A DNA stretch of 33,518 nt from an uncultured Clostridia bacterium (GCA_946567425.1 CAMNXF010000025.1:1-33518); one strand, 5' to 3'; counted from the first letter of the stretch, positions 1-7,641 are shown. Made by a program: numbers and translations. The notes: generated from the letters alone by a model not told the origin.

Positions 1-125
1 GTGTCATGCTTCGGTACATAGATCATACCGCCGTCGACGGACTTTATCAGCTTCAGCGCGCTCTCCTCGCCGATCACTTCCACCAGAGCGGTATAGCTTT
101 CAAATGTATTGCGCATTTTATCCAC
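1..125 (-). CDS. Mor-type transcription regulator, N-terminal fragment (runs off window edge)
   Basis: The minus strand is open from an in-frame TAA at 140-138 to the window edge, with possible starts GTG at 125 or ATG at 116. About 41 residues are visible. The stretch ALVEVIGEESALKLIKSV followed by GGMIYVPK resembles the N-terminal helix and the G-G-x-x-IYIP turn of the Mor transcription activator family, named after the phage Mu middle operon regulator and found as small stand-alone regulators in many Firmicutes. The DNA-binding C-terminus lies outside the window. The family call rests on motif memory only. A minus-strand promoter about 190 bases upstream (311-339) could drive it, leaving a leader of about 180 nt. 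Confidence 0.5.
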   Translation of the reverse strand, partial: MDKMRNTFESYTALVEVIGEESALKLIKSVDGGMIYVPKHD

Positions 126-310
126 GCTCAAAATAAATTAACATCGCGTTTCTGCAGAAGTTTTATTTGCGTATCCTTGCTTGATATGAAAAGTCACCGC
201 GCTTAGCAGGCATTATCCGTCTATAAACGTCTTAAATAAAACCGCGGCAATAGTCTCCTAATAGTCGTTATTCGACAGGTGCAAATAAAAAGTCCGCGAT
301 GCTTAAGTTT

Positions 311-339
311 ATTATAGCACTTTTTTATGCGGTGCTCAA
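311..339 (-). promoter_or_regulatory. Sigma-A type promoter, minus strand
   Basis: Reading the minus strand, TTGAGC (339-334) and TATAAT (316-311) are separated by 17 bases, with GTGC just before the -10. It points toward the Mor-like fragment at 125-1. Confidence 0.5.
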
Positions 340-365
340 CGCGCCGCGAAAATTTTATGAAAGGG

Positions 366-394
366 TTGATATAGTCTTTACTATATCATACAAA
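366..394 (+). promoter_or_regulatory. Promoter with embedded inverted repeat (candidate repressor operator)
   Basis: TTGATA (366-371) and TACAAA (389-394) are 17 bases apart. The spacer contains a perfect 7-base inverted repeat, GATATAG (368-374) and CTATATC (381-387), with a 6-base centre. A palindrome between -35 and -10 just upstream of an XRE-type gene is a typical autoregulatory operator layout. That role is inferred. Confidence 0.45.
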
Positions 395-894
395 GTTTTT
401 ATCGAAAATAGCGAACTTATACTAAATTTTTTTGAAAAGCAGAATACAAGTTGTTATATGATATCCCAATCTATTGGCATTTCAGAAAGTACATTTAGCA
501 AATTAAATGTAAAGCCAACATCAAAAGTGAATCTATCCATTGTTTAAAAAATTGCAACATACTTCATCACAACTATAAACAATATACTTGACAGCAATCA
601 ACCCCAAAGGTATACACCGCATTTATCCGATGATGAGCTTGAACTATTTCAAACATTTAATAGGTTAAGCGATAAAGACAAGGTAAAGGTTATGGGACGA
701 GCCAAATCCCTCGCCGAACCAGCTGCCGAACGCACAGCTAAAGAACGAAAAGCTGAACAACCCAAAAAGCAAATCGTTGCGCCCGCCGCCGATGAGCGAC
801 CTAATGACGAACCCGTAGACGATGATGTATATATGCAAGAGGGAGACGTTGTGTTTTGCTGCGAATGCGTTCTCGGCAAAGCTGAGATCGTTAA
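392..894 (+). pseudogene. XRE/CI-like helix-turn-helix repressor, broken
   Basis: One reading frame encodes a repressor-like protein interrupted by an in-frame TAA at 545-547. Before the stop, residues such as FFEKQNTSCYMISQSIG and SESTFSK form a helix-turn-helix. After it, KIATYF and NNILDS continue the XRE fold, followed by a linker LSDDELELFQTF then LSDKDKVKVMGRAKSLAE, typical of XRE regulators that end in a short oligomerisation tail. Related proteins commonly read SxVQKIAxYF here, so CAA to TAA is the simplest lesion. No good start codon is visible at the expected place near 400. The original end is probably near 894, where a TAA in another frame precedes the terminator at 943; this implies an additional small indel. 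Function is lost unless the stop is read through. Confidence 0.7.
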
Positions 895-942
895 GCAAGC
901 CTCACGAGATGCTTATCCGACGAGCACCACACCAATAAATAC

Positions 943-975
943 AAAAGCGGCATTTAATGAATGCCGCTTTTTTTA
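943..975 (+). terminator. Intrinsic terminator after the XRE pseudogene
   Basis: A perfect 12-bp stem (943-954 with 960-971), a 5-base loop and a run of T residues to 975. It marks the original 3' end of the XRE transcription unit. Confidence 0.85.
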
Positions 976-1124
976 GCTCAAAATCACCAATTTTATTCTC
1001 CTAAAAAACCACTTTAATTAGTATGAAAAAATGCACAAATTTGCGAAATGAGTTAATAGTTTTTGCTAACATTTTCTTAGCTTAAGAAAGTACTTCCGTA
1101 GTGAAGGTCGTACTTAGAATTAAG

Positions 1125-1448
1125 TTACCCCATTTGTTCATCGGTGATCTTGTGAGTGGGAGTGCGCTTGTCCGCGTCAATGCATTCCGATTTGAGCTGT
1201 TCTTTAACTCTCAACAGCGCGACCTCGTTCACGAAGTAACCTTTTGTCAAACTGTCAAAGGTGTAAAGACTGACATCTGTCCATCTGTCGGATGCCTTGC
1301 TTGTCTTGTCGGATAATGCAGCGTCGTTAATATTATGGTTTACTTCAAGCGCGGAGTTGGAGAATGATTGATTATATAACCTTTTGGTGTTTTGTGCATT
1401 CGCCCTTTTTGGAATCTGTCTGTTAAATCCAAGCGTTTCAATGTTCAT
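1125..1448 (-). CDS. Unrecognised 107-aa protein, possibly truncated
   Basis: ATG at 1448 is preceded by GAGGT with about 8 bases spacing, which I prefer over the upstream in-frame ATG at 1469. The protein is hydrophilic with no signal peptide or membrane segment. It starts MNIETLGFNRQIPKRANAQ, a short structured-looking N-terminus seen in some conserved hypothetical proteins of gut Clostridia, followed by a Ser/Asn-rich stretch and a charged helix ending TPTHKITDEQMG. The same frame continues past the TAA (1125-1127) for about 15 more codons reading LNSKYDLHYGSTFLS, so the end may be a premature stop. The start overlaps the end of the preceding reading frame by 11 bases, suggesting translational coupling. 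No function can be assigned. Confidence 0.4.
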   Translation of the reverse strand: MNIETLGFNRQIPKRANAQNTKRLYNQSFSNSALEVNHNINDAALSDKTSKASDRWTDVSLYTFDSLTKGYFVNEVALLRVKEQLKSECIDADKRTPTHKITDEQMG

Positions 1449-1641
1449 GTAACAGTACCTCACATTCAATTATAATAGGCATAAGGCTGTAAATTTCACC
1501 ACCCCATCGCGGAGAAGCAACATCGCCTATACGAGTTATACTTACGCCCTCTGCTACATAGCCCTCATAACTATCCGCTTCTGCTGCGGAAACCGGAACA
1601 ACAAGCCGGCAAAAAGCCAAAACAACCGCAAGTAAAACCAT
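1438..1641 (-). CDS. Small exported protein of unknown function, probably with a lost start
   Basis: The 67-residue frame from ATG 1641 begins with a hydrophobic signal-like segment (VLLAVVLAF, then a VSAAEA cleavage-like site). The remaining 45 residues include YEGYVAEGVSITRIGDVAS. A better ribosome site, AAAGGA, lies farther upstream, and the codon at the proper distance is ATA (1671-1669), followed by AKVINKKAL, which would complete the positively charged signal-peptide start. I therefore suspect an ATG to ATA start mutation and a decaying gene. The C-terminus overlaps the ribosome site and ATG of the next frame. A 27-codon frame (1747-1664) also sits directly behind a strong AAAGGAGG, but its spacing is too short to trust. 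Confidence 0.35.
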   Translation of the reverse strand: MVLLAVVLAFCRLVVPVSAAEADSYEGYVAEGVSITRIGDVASPRWGGEIYSLMPIIIECEVLLHEH

Positions 1642-1784
1642 AAGTGCTTTTTTGTTAATAACCTTAGCTATAAAAAGTCCTTTCTTTAAACAATATTGTT
1701 AAAGGAATAGATTTGCGAATAATTTCGCTTAATAATTGTTCCGGCATTCCTCCTTTACTTCAGCAAAATAGCGTAGCATTGCTT

Positions 1785-2225
1785 TTATGATACCGCTTGT
1801 TCATCGCTATAGATTGTAATAGTTTCGCTCTTACCGTTCTTATCAATCAACGTGAATACAGACTTCACCCGATATTTACCATTCTCAAGACCGGATTTGG
1901 ATGTGGACAAGCAAATTGAATTACGAGCCGCTTGTTCAGTCCATTCAGCGTCCTTAACATCATTCCATATCCACAAGCCCCAATATTTTTGCAAGGTTTG
2001 CGTTACGGTAATGCTAGCCGTATTCGTACCTGTGGTTGAGCTAACACAATATGCTGTTCTGCCCACAATGCTCAATGTTGAATCCGGTGAGTTTGCAATT
2101 TCGTATGTAAGCGAAATACCATAATCCGCAAATTGAGTGGTGGTATCGGCATACGCCACTGCGCCGAGGTTTGCGCAAAGGCAAACCAATGCTCCGAGCG
2201 AAACCAAAATCTTTTTTAACTTCAT
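1785..2225 (-). CDS. Small secreted protein of unknown function
   Basis: A 146-residue protein with a clear signal peptide: a KLKK n-region, a hydrophobic core VSLGALVCLCANLGAVA and a cleavage site near AYA-D at about residue 26. The mature part is about 120 residues and mostly beta-like: a tract of small and polar residues (SSTTGTNTASITVTQTLQKY), a W-rich motif YWGLWIWNDVKDAEW, and a C-terminal segment KYRVKSVFTLIDKNGKSETI. This pattern suggests a compact beta-sandwich export, seen in small secreted proteins of gut Clostridia. The start follows GGGGG with about 8 bases spacing. A TATAAT-like box lies on the minus strand at 2275-2270, but no convincing -35 is present. No enzyme motif is visible. 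Confidence 0.7.
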   Translation of the reverse strand: MKLKKILVSLGALVCLCANLGAVAYADTTTQFADYGISLTYEIANSPDSTLSIVGRTAYCVSSTTGTNTASITVTQTLQKYWGLWIWNDVKDAEWTEQAARNSICLSTSKSGLENGKYRVKSVFTLIDKNGKSETITIYSDEQAVS

Positions 2226-2322
2226 TAGTTAACCCCCTTTCCGTATAATTCAAGGTTTTTTGTCCCTCTATTATATACATCTGTTCTGAACATTGGTTAT
2301 GGTCACAAACTAATTTGTTTTT

Positions 2323-3033
2323 TTAATTTTTGTTAAATTTGACCAAATCAATTGTTTCTGATTTGTTTAAATCTGCTACAACTTCTAGTATGTAATCTGT
2401 GTTATCCCATACTAAAAGCGTTTGATAATTAAATCCATAGCTAAAATCTATATATAAACCCGCCTTGCCATTTACAGTTACTTCTTCAAAATTGTGCCGC
2501 TCTGTATTATAGCGAGGCTTGAATTTCGCTTTTACCCATTGTCTTAAAGTTATTGTTTGCCCTGTTGAAGAGTTCTCATATAATACATAAAATGTTGTCG
2601 GTGATGAACTTGTTTTTATTAAATCAAAACCACTTGGAACAGATGCAAAAACATACTTGATTTCAATTTCTTTTGGGCAATCTTCTACATCAACAGCGGT
2701 AAGCTGTGTATTATCGCTATATACTGTTCCGCTAAATTTGTCCGAAACAAACACAACAACCCATCCTGCCAAGAACGACAAAAGAATAAAAATAAGAAGT
2801 ACAACTATAAGGCGCTGCCTTAGGCTAACTCTCGACTTATATTCGATTATTGAATCATCTTTATCTATCTCCTTGCTTTTTAATTTGCTCACATTCCGAG
2901 CAAATTTTGCAAAAATGTGTTTCATAGCAAAGCGATGTCTCAACGAAAATTTATGCTCAGGAGCATTGTCAAACTCTGCTAGCTCGCTTTTTATAGCCTC
3001 ACACAATATTTCTTTAAAAGCGCTTTCATTCAT
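2323..3033 (-). CDS. Membrane-anchored anti-sigma factor, DUF4367-like
   Basis: A 236-residue protein. The N-terminal 70 residues are cytoplasmic and charged. One membrane segment follows at about 75-96 (VVLLIFILLSFLAGWVVVF). An extracytoplasmic domain of about 140 residues then ends with NGKAGLYIDFSYGF and LLVWDNTDYILEVVADLNKSE. That last part matches the DUF4367 pattern, in which a short beta domain reports on the cell surface. The ATG overlaps the stop of the sigma factor gene by four bases (ATGA, 3033-3030), so the two are translationally coupled. Gene order and topology support a role in holding the ECF sigma factor inactive until an envelope signal arrives. The signal cannot be read from sequence. 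Confidence 0.8.
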   Translation of the reverse strand: MNESAFKEILCEAIKSELAEFDNAPEHKFSLRHRFAMKHIFAKFARNVSKLKSKEIDKDDSIIEYKSRVSLRQRLIVVLLIFILLSFLAGWVVVFVSDKFSGTVYSDNTQLTAVDVEDCPKEIEIKYVFASVPSGFDLIKTSSSPTTFYVLYENSSTGQTITLRQWVKAKFKPRYNTERHNFEEVTVNGKAGLYIDFSYGFNYQTLLVWDNTDYILEVVADLNKSETIDLVKFNKN

Positions 3034-3575
3034 AATTGCTCATTCCTTTCATCAATAAATTTTTTGACCGCTCTGCGTGCTAACAATAAATGTTTACTGA
3101 CGTTATCGGGCGTAATATTCATTCTCTGCGAAATTTCATCTATCGACAAGTCATAAAAACAGCGCAGTATCAAAACGCCTCGCCGCTTTGTCGGAAGATT
3201 ATTTATAAATTTCACGATTTCCTTACGCTCACTTTTACCTATCAAGTCATTTTCAAGAGATATTTTGACATCTTCAATATCCTCATTCAATTCATCCGAT
3301 TGATTTTTATTTTTACTTTTAAAAATGTCTACGGCTATGTTTCTCAAAATCACATTGGTATATGCAAGTCTGTGCTCCGGAGGTATGTCAAAGAATTTCT
3401 CCGGTTTATCCGCAATTTCCGAAAAAACCTCCTGAACAGCGTCCTCTGCGTCTTCCTTGTTATGTAACTTTGACAATGCAATAGAGTAAAGCCTGTCCTT
3501 ATGACTGAAATAAAATTTCTCTAATTCGTTGCGCTGCACATTGTCTTCAATAGCTGCAAAAGTCATACAAAGCAT
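3030..3575 (-). CDS. ECF-type RNA polymerase sigma factor
   Basis: A 181-residue protein with the two-domain ECF layout. Region 2 is at about residues 20-85, with DAEDAVQEVFSEI contacting core polymerase and the -10 element. Region 4 is at about 125-175, with LSIDEISQRMNITPDNVSK forming the -35-binding helix-turn-helix. It lacks regions 1.1 and 3, as expected for ECF sigmas. The start ATG at 3575 follows AGGAG with 10 bases spacing. Its stop overlaps the start of the anti-sigma gene. A good housekeeping promoter lies just upstream (3627-3599), so basal transcription is probably sigma-A driven. Possible own-target promoters were not identified. Confidence 0.9.
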   Translation of the reverse strand: MLCMTFAAIEDNVQRNELEKFYFSHKDRLYSIALSKLHNKEDAEDAVQEVFSEIADKPEKFFDIPPEHRLAYTNVILRNIAVDIFKSKNKNQSDELNEDIEDVKISLENDLIGKSERKEIVKFINNLPTKRRGVLILRCFYDLSIDEISQRMNITPDNVSKHLLLARRAVKKFIDERNEQL

Positions 3576-3598
3576 ATATCTACCACTCCTTTAAAGCA

Positions 3599-3627
3599 AG
3601 TATAGCATAACAAAGCAAAAAAATCAA
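3599..3627 (-). promoter_or_regulatory. Promoter of the sigma/anti-sigma operon
   Basis: On the minus strand, TTGATT (3627-3622) and TATACT (3604-3599) are 17 bases apart, about 24 bases upstream of the sigma factor ATG. Confidence 0.7.
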
Positions 3628-3835
3628 GAAAAATGTACAAATTGCACATTCCACATATATTTAGAACTTTTGCGGAATCGGCCAAACTGTATTCACACTT
3701 TTTGTAAATCTAGAAATATTACTAATGGGAATTGCCACATAATCAATATTTTTACCACAAACGGTTGTGTTATTGCTAGAAAATCATTAATACTATTGAA
3801 CGATGTGTCATATACATCAAAAGACATAAAAAGTG

Positions 3836-3864
3836 TTGACTTTATAGTGAGAAGATGATATAAT
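3836..3864 (+). promoter_or_regulatory. Promoter of the DUF6809-like gene
   Basis: TTGACT (3836-3841) and a perfect TATAAT (3859-3864), spacing 17. It lies in an otherwise featureless AT-rich gap (3605-3912) and leads to an AAGGAGG ribosome site at about 3899-3905. Confidence 0.85.
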
Positions 3865-3912
3865 ATAAATAGAGTAAGAGTATTATAATAGATTTCACAA
3901 GGAGGCATTACT

Positions 3913-4203
3913 ATGCACGAAGATATGATAGAGAAATTTTTTTACGGAAAACTTACTCCAATCCGCTCTTTTGTATATTTTACTGAAGAATACCGTGAGG
4001 CGTCAAAAAATTCCGGTGAGCTAAGGAAACAGCTTGAAAGCTCGCTTAATGACAAGCAAATCAAACTTCTTGAAGAACTCATCGAAGCTAATGCGGTTAT
4101 GTCAGATGAAATGGTCTTAGGTGCATTTAAAGACGGATTTAAAATTGGAATGGGTCTTGCCGTTGACGGGCTGAGATATGATGATGATATGGAGGAAAAA
4201 TAA
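3913..4203 (+). CDS. DUF6809-like small helical protein
   Basis: A 96-residue soluble protein. Its layout is YGKLTPI, then TEEYREASKNSGELRKQLESSLNDKQ, a helical repeat, and a C-terminal motif AFKDGFKIGMGLAVDGL. This matches my memory of the DUF6809 family, short all-alpha proteins of Firmicutes found beside mobile or regulatory genes and of unknown role. The start is well defined by AAGGAGG with about 7 bases spacing. The gene forms its own unit: a strong promoter in front and a perfect terminator hairpin behind. The family assignment is from pattern memory. No catalytic motif is present. Confidence 0.75.
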   Translation: MHEDMIEKFFYGKLTPIRSFVYFTEEYREASKNSGELRKQLESSLNDKQIKLLEELIEANAVMSDEMVLGAFKDGFKIGMGLAVDGLRYDDDMEEK

Positions 4204-4231
4204 TTTTTTTTACAAATTGTTCACAATGCAG

Positions 4232-4260
4232 AACTCGGTTGATCGCTCAACCGAGTTTGT
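4232..4260 (+). terminator. Terminator after the DUF6809-like gene
   Basis: A perfect 11-bp stem (4232-4242 with 4247-4257) around a TCGC tetraloop. The T-run behind it is weak. Confidence 0.75.
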
Positions 4261-4300
4261 TCTGTATCCCTTGTTCTATTGCAAAACTGAACTAAATAAA

Positions 4301-4324
4301 TTAAACGGCGCCGTAAAGCGCCGT
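4301..4324 (-). terminator. Terminator of the XRE regulator gene
   Basis: Stem 4318-4324 with 4305-4311 (7 bp, GC-rich), six-base loop. The minus strand continues into a T/A-rich tail at 4304-4296. It begins four bases after the XRE stop codon. Confidence 0.7.
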
Positions 4325-4327
4325 CAA

Positions 4328-4699
4328 CTAACTATTATCTTCTTTTGAACTGTTCTTCTCGTTTTTCTTACCATTACAGATGATTACGGTATCGGCAAAC
4401 GCAGTAATTATCTTTTCAAGTTGTTCCTGTACATCATCAGACAATGAGGAAAACGTCAAATTGATCTTTTCATTCCCTTTATATTGCGTTTCGCCGAAAA
4501 TCAAATAGTCGGTGGGAATATTCAGCGCGGCGGCAAGTCTGCCTAAGTTCTGCACTTTCATACTCTTACGCCCTGTTTCAATTTCCCACAAAAAATTCGG
4601 CGAGATCTCCGCATATTCCGCAAGCTGCTCACGCGTAAGTCCTTTCATCTCACGAATTTTCCGTATCCTACTGCCGATAGCAACATTTGACATATCCAC
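4328..4699 (-). CDS. XRE-family transcription regulator
   Basis: A 123-residue protein. An N-terminal Cro/C1-type helix-turn-helix at about residues 9-65 (IREMKGLTREQLAEYAEIS, then NFLWEIETGRKSM and LGRLAAALNIPTDYLIFG) is followed by a linker and a C-terminal oligomerisation helix DDVQEQLEKIITAFADTVI. It starts with GTG at 4699 behind a run of seven G residues; an internal ATG follows two codons later. The segment 4751-4764 (CTA-N8-TAG) upstream is similar to a motif in front of the decayed sister gene at 5334-4982 and may be the operator. A strong divergent promoter (4794-4822) lies nearby and could be its target. It is intact, unlike its sister. Confidence 0.85.
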   Translation of the reverse strand: MDMSNVAIGSRIRKIREMKGLTREQLAEYAEISPNFLWEIETGRKSMKVQNLGRLAAALNIPTDYLIFGETQYKGNEKINLTFSSLSDDVQEQLEKIITAFADTVIICNGKKNEKNSSKEDNS

Positions 4700-4793
4700 C
4701 GTTATCCCCCCCTTGAATATTAGTATAACAATTTCATCGCGGTTTTAAAACTAGCAAATATTAGTCAAACATCATCAAATGCTAGAAAAACTA

Positions 4794-4822
4794 TTGACTT
4801 TGTACTAAAAAAGTGGTATAAT
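4794..4822 (+). promoter_or_regulatory. Strong promoter with no intact gene behind it
   Basis: TTGACT (4794-4799), 17-base spacer, TATAAT (4817-4822) with an extended TGG element before it. It diverges from the XRE gene and transcribes into a region with hairpins and no convincing coding frame. Confidence 0.75.
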
Positions 4823-4828
4823 TACAAT

Positions 4829-4913
4829 AAAAAGCTGAGAGCCATATATCCACTCTCAGTTCACAGTAATTGTAACAAAGAACATTTGCAACAATTCCTC
4901 ATTTAATGTTCTT
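4829..4913 (+). ncRNA. Candidate small structured RNA or leader
   Basis: Directly downstream of the promoter at 4794-4822 come two hairpins: a 7-bp stem 4835-4841/4853-4859 and a 9-bp stem 4878-4886/4905-4913. There is no long T-run, so the 3' end is unclear. The RNA would run antisense into the decayed XRE copy. A short frame with a GG-rich site begins at 4922, but it lies wholly antisense to the pseudogene and looks fortuitous. The evidence is promoter plus dyads only. Confidence 0.3.
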
Positions 4914-4981
4914 CTCAAGGAATGAAAATGAACCGCATACAGCGCAAAAAAGCGGCGCTCTGTATAAACACTGCTTGTCAC

Positions 4982-5334
4982 TTATTCATTCTCGGAATTA
5001 TCAGTTTCAGATACTTTCTTTGTGCTGATCCGCAGGGTGTCCACAAATACGGTTATAATCTTCTCGAACTGTTTTTGAATTTCATCAGGCATAGCATTTT
5101 TTTACGTTTTCCTTATATGGCATCTTTCCGAATATCAAATAAAATGTTGGAACGTCAAGTGCGGCAGCTATCTCGCCTAAATTTTGTGCGCTCATACTAT
5201 TTTGTCCTGTTTCAACGTGCAATAAGAAGTCTGTTGAAACGTCGGAATATTCAGCAAGCTTGTTCACGGGTGTAACCTCTTTCTTCACGAACAGTGCGTA
5301 TTCTGCTGCCAATAGAGCTATTGTACATATCCAC
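4982..5334 (-). pseudogene. XRE-family regulator, frameshifted paralogue
   Basis: A sister of the XRE gene at 4699-4328. It has the same GTG-GAT-ATG start behind GGAGGG, then YNSSIGSRIRTVREERGYTR. One extra base near 5265 shifts the frame, which resumes as LAEYSDVSTDFLLHVETG and LGEIAAALDVPTFYLIFGK. A run of seven A residues (complement of 5097-5103), one too many, shifts it again; the shifted frame resumes with MPDEIQKQFEKIITVFVDTL and ends in TAA at 4984-4982. Both lesions are single-base insertions. A degenerate hairpin near 4940-4965 may be the ancient terminator. The tandem arrangement suggests a duplication followed by decay of one copy. Confidence 0.85.
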
Positions 5335-5395
5335 TATATCCCCTCCATGGCAAAAGCATTTATTTTTTGGTCAAAATATGTTATAACTAGGAAAT

Positions 5396-5536
5396 ATGAA
5401 AACAAAAAAATCAGAAATAAGCAAGGAAATAGAAGACCCGAGGCGGCAGTATGGCAACAAATTGCACAAGCCTGAGGAAATAATAATCATCGGCTTGGCG
5501 TCAGCTATGCAGTTGTTTTCGCTTTATTATTTATGA
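5396..5536 (+). pseudogene. ISAs1-like transposase, N-terminal stub
   Basis: A 46-codon frame contains DPRRQYGNKLHKPEEIIIIG then LASAMQLFSLYYL and a TGA. The D-P-R-R-x-x-x-x-x-L-H-x-x-x-x-I-I-x-I-x-L pattern is the start of the DDE_Tnp_1-associated N-terminal domain of ISAs1-family transposases. The catalytic DDE region is absent downstream. No terminal inverted repeats were found, so this is a leftover fragment beside the decayed XRE copy. Confidence 0.6.
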
Positions 5537-5633
5537 CGCTTTTCAAATTCAATTATTAACGCTGATAAAGTCGGCAAATTATGCAAAGGACTGCAAGAGT
5601 TTTTGTGGATATTTCCGAAGCGCACAAAAAGTA

Positions 5634-5662
5634 TTGACAAGCAAATCATCTTGCGGTATAAT
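5634..5662 (+). promoter_or_regulatory. Promoter of the C39-like peptidase/lipoprotein operon
   Basis: A consensus pair, TTGACA (5634-5639) and TATAAT (5657-5662), exactly 17 bases apart. The leader to the ATG at 5745 is about 75 nt. Confidence 0.85.
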
Positions 5663-5744
5663 ATTATCACGACAGCATGGCTTGAGCGCCGTTTTTTAGA
5701 GCCGTTTGTCACAAAAGAAGCCACATTGAAAGGGCGTGTTTTTT

Positions 5745-6422
5745 ATGAGTTTTTCGGTTATGCCGCCCTCCTTGAATCTTTCATCAAATGCTGTAAGTTC
5801 ATCTCTTAGCATTGTAGACGGGTATTTGTCGAATATGAGTTATTCGATCAATGTTTCTTGGTGTCGTGTCAGTAAAACAAACGAGACCACAGCAAAAGTT
5901 TCCGTTGATAAAAACAACGGGTTTGAGCACAAGGCAATTATCACATTTAAGTCCGATTCTGAGACGGTAAAGGTGAATGTGACACAGAAAAGCGCTTTTG
6001 ATCATAGGGGTATGATCACGCCATACAAACAAATCACCACCTCATCATGTGCTGCGACTGGCGCCGGAATGTGTGTTTAAATCTACGGCGCAAATGGATT
6101 TAGAGTGGGCGGATTGACGGCAATTGCCCAAAAGTACGGTTATAAATTATATCCGTCCTACTGTGAACAGAATAATCTTCCCAAAGACGGAGGGTTAAGT
6201 GATATATTCAATATGCTCAAAGCGGGTTATCACGTGATTGCCCTTGTAAACAACACAAGATTTCATTGGGTAACGATATATTCTTATCAAGGCGCTTCAA
6301 CTTCAAGCTTTAACGCGGCGGATTTTATGTGTGCCGATCCGTTTACCGGAAATACGATCAAGTTAAATCAAGCATCAAATTACAGTAAGGTTACACAGTA
6401 CATCTGTTACGTTAAGAAATGA
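5745..6422 (+). pseudogene. C39-like cysteine peptidase with N-terminal Ig-like domain, interrupted by one stop
   Basis: A single frame from ATG 5745 (AAAGGG about 10 bases upstream) to TGA at 6422, broken only by TAA at 6078-6080. Residues 1-85 form a beta-sandwich-like domain ending FKSDSETVKVNVTQKSA, as in BACON/Ig-like repeats. Then KQITTSSCAATGAGMCV carries the likely catalytic Cys (about residue 102). After the stop the same frame gives GLTAIAQKYGYKLYP, a His in RFHWVTIY (near 6265) and an Asp in ADPFTG (near 6335), completing the papain-like triad of the Peptidase_C39_2 type. No signal peptide is visible. The stop sits where one residue, possibly Gln (CAA), is expected. No other lesion is seen, so decay is recent or the stop is suppressed. 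A lipoprotein gene follows 10 bases later. Confidence 0.7.
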
Positions 6423-6432
6423 GGTTAATATT

Positions 6433-7311
6433 ATGAGAAAAACGACATACATAATTTGTGCCGCAGCGACGGCATTTGCCCTTGCAGGCTGTGACTTCTC
6501 CGCCGGAACGTCAAGCGAAGCCGATTCGCTCGTTTCGACAGCAAATTCCGAAACCGGGCAGTCAACGTCTGTGTCCGATGTGTCTGACAGCCGGACTGAC
6601 GACGTTCCGGAAACTAAGGTTACCGTTGATGGCGACAGCAGAGAATTTTCCCTTAAAGGCTTACCAATGGATAAGTCTGATCTTGTATCGTTTGACCTTG
6701 AAGAAGTCGCCCGCATAACCAAAGAGGACTTCAAAAAGCAGCTTACAGAGAGCGAGTGTTATATCGGAATTGACGCGTTTTTCTCCGACATACTCGCGAA
6801 GCCGGAGCTGCTTGACGTATATATTGAAGCGCAGATGTTGTATAGATACACTTTCTTAAACGGTATCCGTCCGCCGATCGAGCGGGAGAGCGCTGCTCAC
6901 CTTGTAACAGAAGATGCTGATTATGTTGAAACGGGTATAAATTATAACAGCTTTTACAATGCTTTAACGTCGGTTTTTACCGAGAAGTCAGCCGATACGA
7001 TGCTCCGTAATCATAATTTTATTATTTCGTATAACGACGAATTGTGGAGGCTCGGAATATCGACAGGTTCCGATCAGTCATGGGTACATACCGAGTTTGA
7101 AGTCGTCATCAACAGCGATGAAGAGGTTGAATTCAACGAAATATACTATTGCGACAGAAACAGTGATACGCCGTCATACAATGAAAGTGAAAAGGGTTCT
7201 CTTGTCACGAAAACATACGTTGATCGATTTGTAAAAACCGATAACGGTTGGCGCGCGGTTGAAGTTGCCTGTCTATCAAGATTGTCGCTGAACCCCGAAG
7301 TCTCAGACTAA
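6433..7311 (+). CDS. Lipoprotein, paralogue of the 7854-8735 gene; possibly IseA-like
   Basis: A 292-residue protein with a lipoprotein signal: RKTTY, a hydrophobic core, then the lipobox LAGC with Cys at about residue 20. A Ser/Thr/Asp-rich tether of about 60 residues follows, then a globular domain. It shares with its paralogue the motifs YIEAQMLYRY...GIRP, YNSFYNALTSVFTEKSAD, a Y-N-x-x-L-W-x-x-G-x-S-T-G turn and a final TDNGWRAVEVA. The F-T-x-x..G-x-L-[WF]-x-x-x-x-x-x-G order recalls the DL-endopeptidase inhibitor IseA family of Firmicutes, which restrains cell-wall hydrolases; this is a tentative comparison. The gene follows the C39-like gene with a GAGG ribosome site inside a 10-base gap and probably shares its promoter. 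Confidence 0.8.
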   Translation: MRKTTYIICAAATAFALAGCDFSAGTSSEADSLVSTANSETGQSTSVSDVSDSRTDDVPETKVTVDGDSREFSLKGLPMDKSDLVSFDLEEVARITKEDFKKQLTESECYIGIDAFFSDILAKPELLDVYIEAQMLYRYTFLNGIRPPIERESAAHLVTEDADYVETGINYNSFYNALTSVFTEKSADTMLRNHNFIISYNDELWRLGISTGSDQSWVHTEFEVVINSDEEVEFNEIYYCDRNSDTPSYNESEKGSLVTKTYVDRFVKTDNGWRAVEVACLSRLSLNPEVSD

Positions 7312-7425
7312 ATATCGTTTGTTTTATATAAGCGAATATCAGAGCTTCTCGGAAACCGGACTTCGCTTTACGGCAAAATCGCTGCATCATACGGTGCTTC
7401 GTAGGTTTCCGTGGAGGTCTGTTGC

Positions 7426-7620
7426 GGATTCGGCGAGTTGGTCGGCGGAAAGACCGCAGTGTATATTTCTCACCGACTGTCAAGCTGCAAATTCTGCGAC
7501 AGGATAGCCGTGTTCAGCGAGGGCACTATCAAGGAGATGGGCACGCATGATGAGCTTGTCGTCCGTGAGGGCGGCATTTACTCGGAGATGTTCCGCGCAC
7601 AAGCGCAGTACTATGTTTAA
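7426..7620 (+). pseudogene. ABC transporter ATPase, C-terminal remnant
   Basis: About 64 codons match the end of an ABC exporter nucleotide-binding domain: FGELVGGKTAVYISHRLSSC (the D-loop-proximal strand and the H-loop HRLS), then DRIAVFSEGTIKEMGTHDEL and GGIYSEMFRAQAQYYV before TAA. Walker A, the signature motif and Walker B are all missing. Homology fades upstream of about 7426. No start codon or ribosome site fits. A strong terminator follows, so this is the 3' stump of a deleted exporter gene sitting between the two lipoprotein paralogues. Confidence 0.85.
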
Positions 7621-7641
7621 TTTCCGTTAAAAAGGCAGTTC

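Noticed and set aside
1..206. Plus-strand frame at the left edge
   Set aside because: The opposite strand gives a Mor-like protein with a promoter; the plus frame has no signals.
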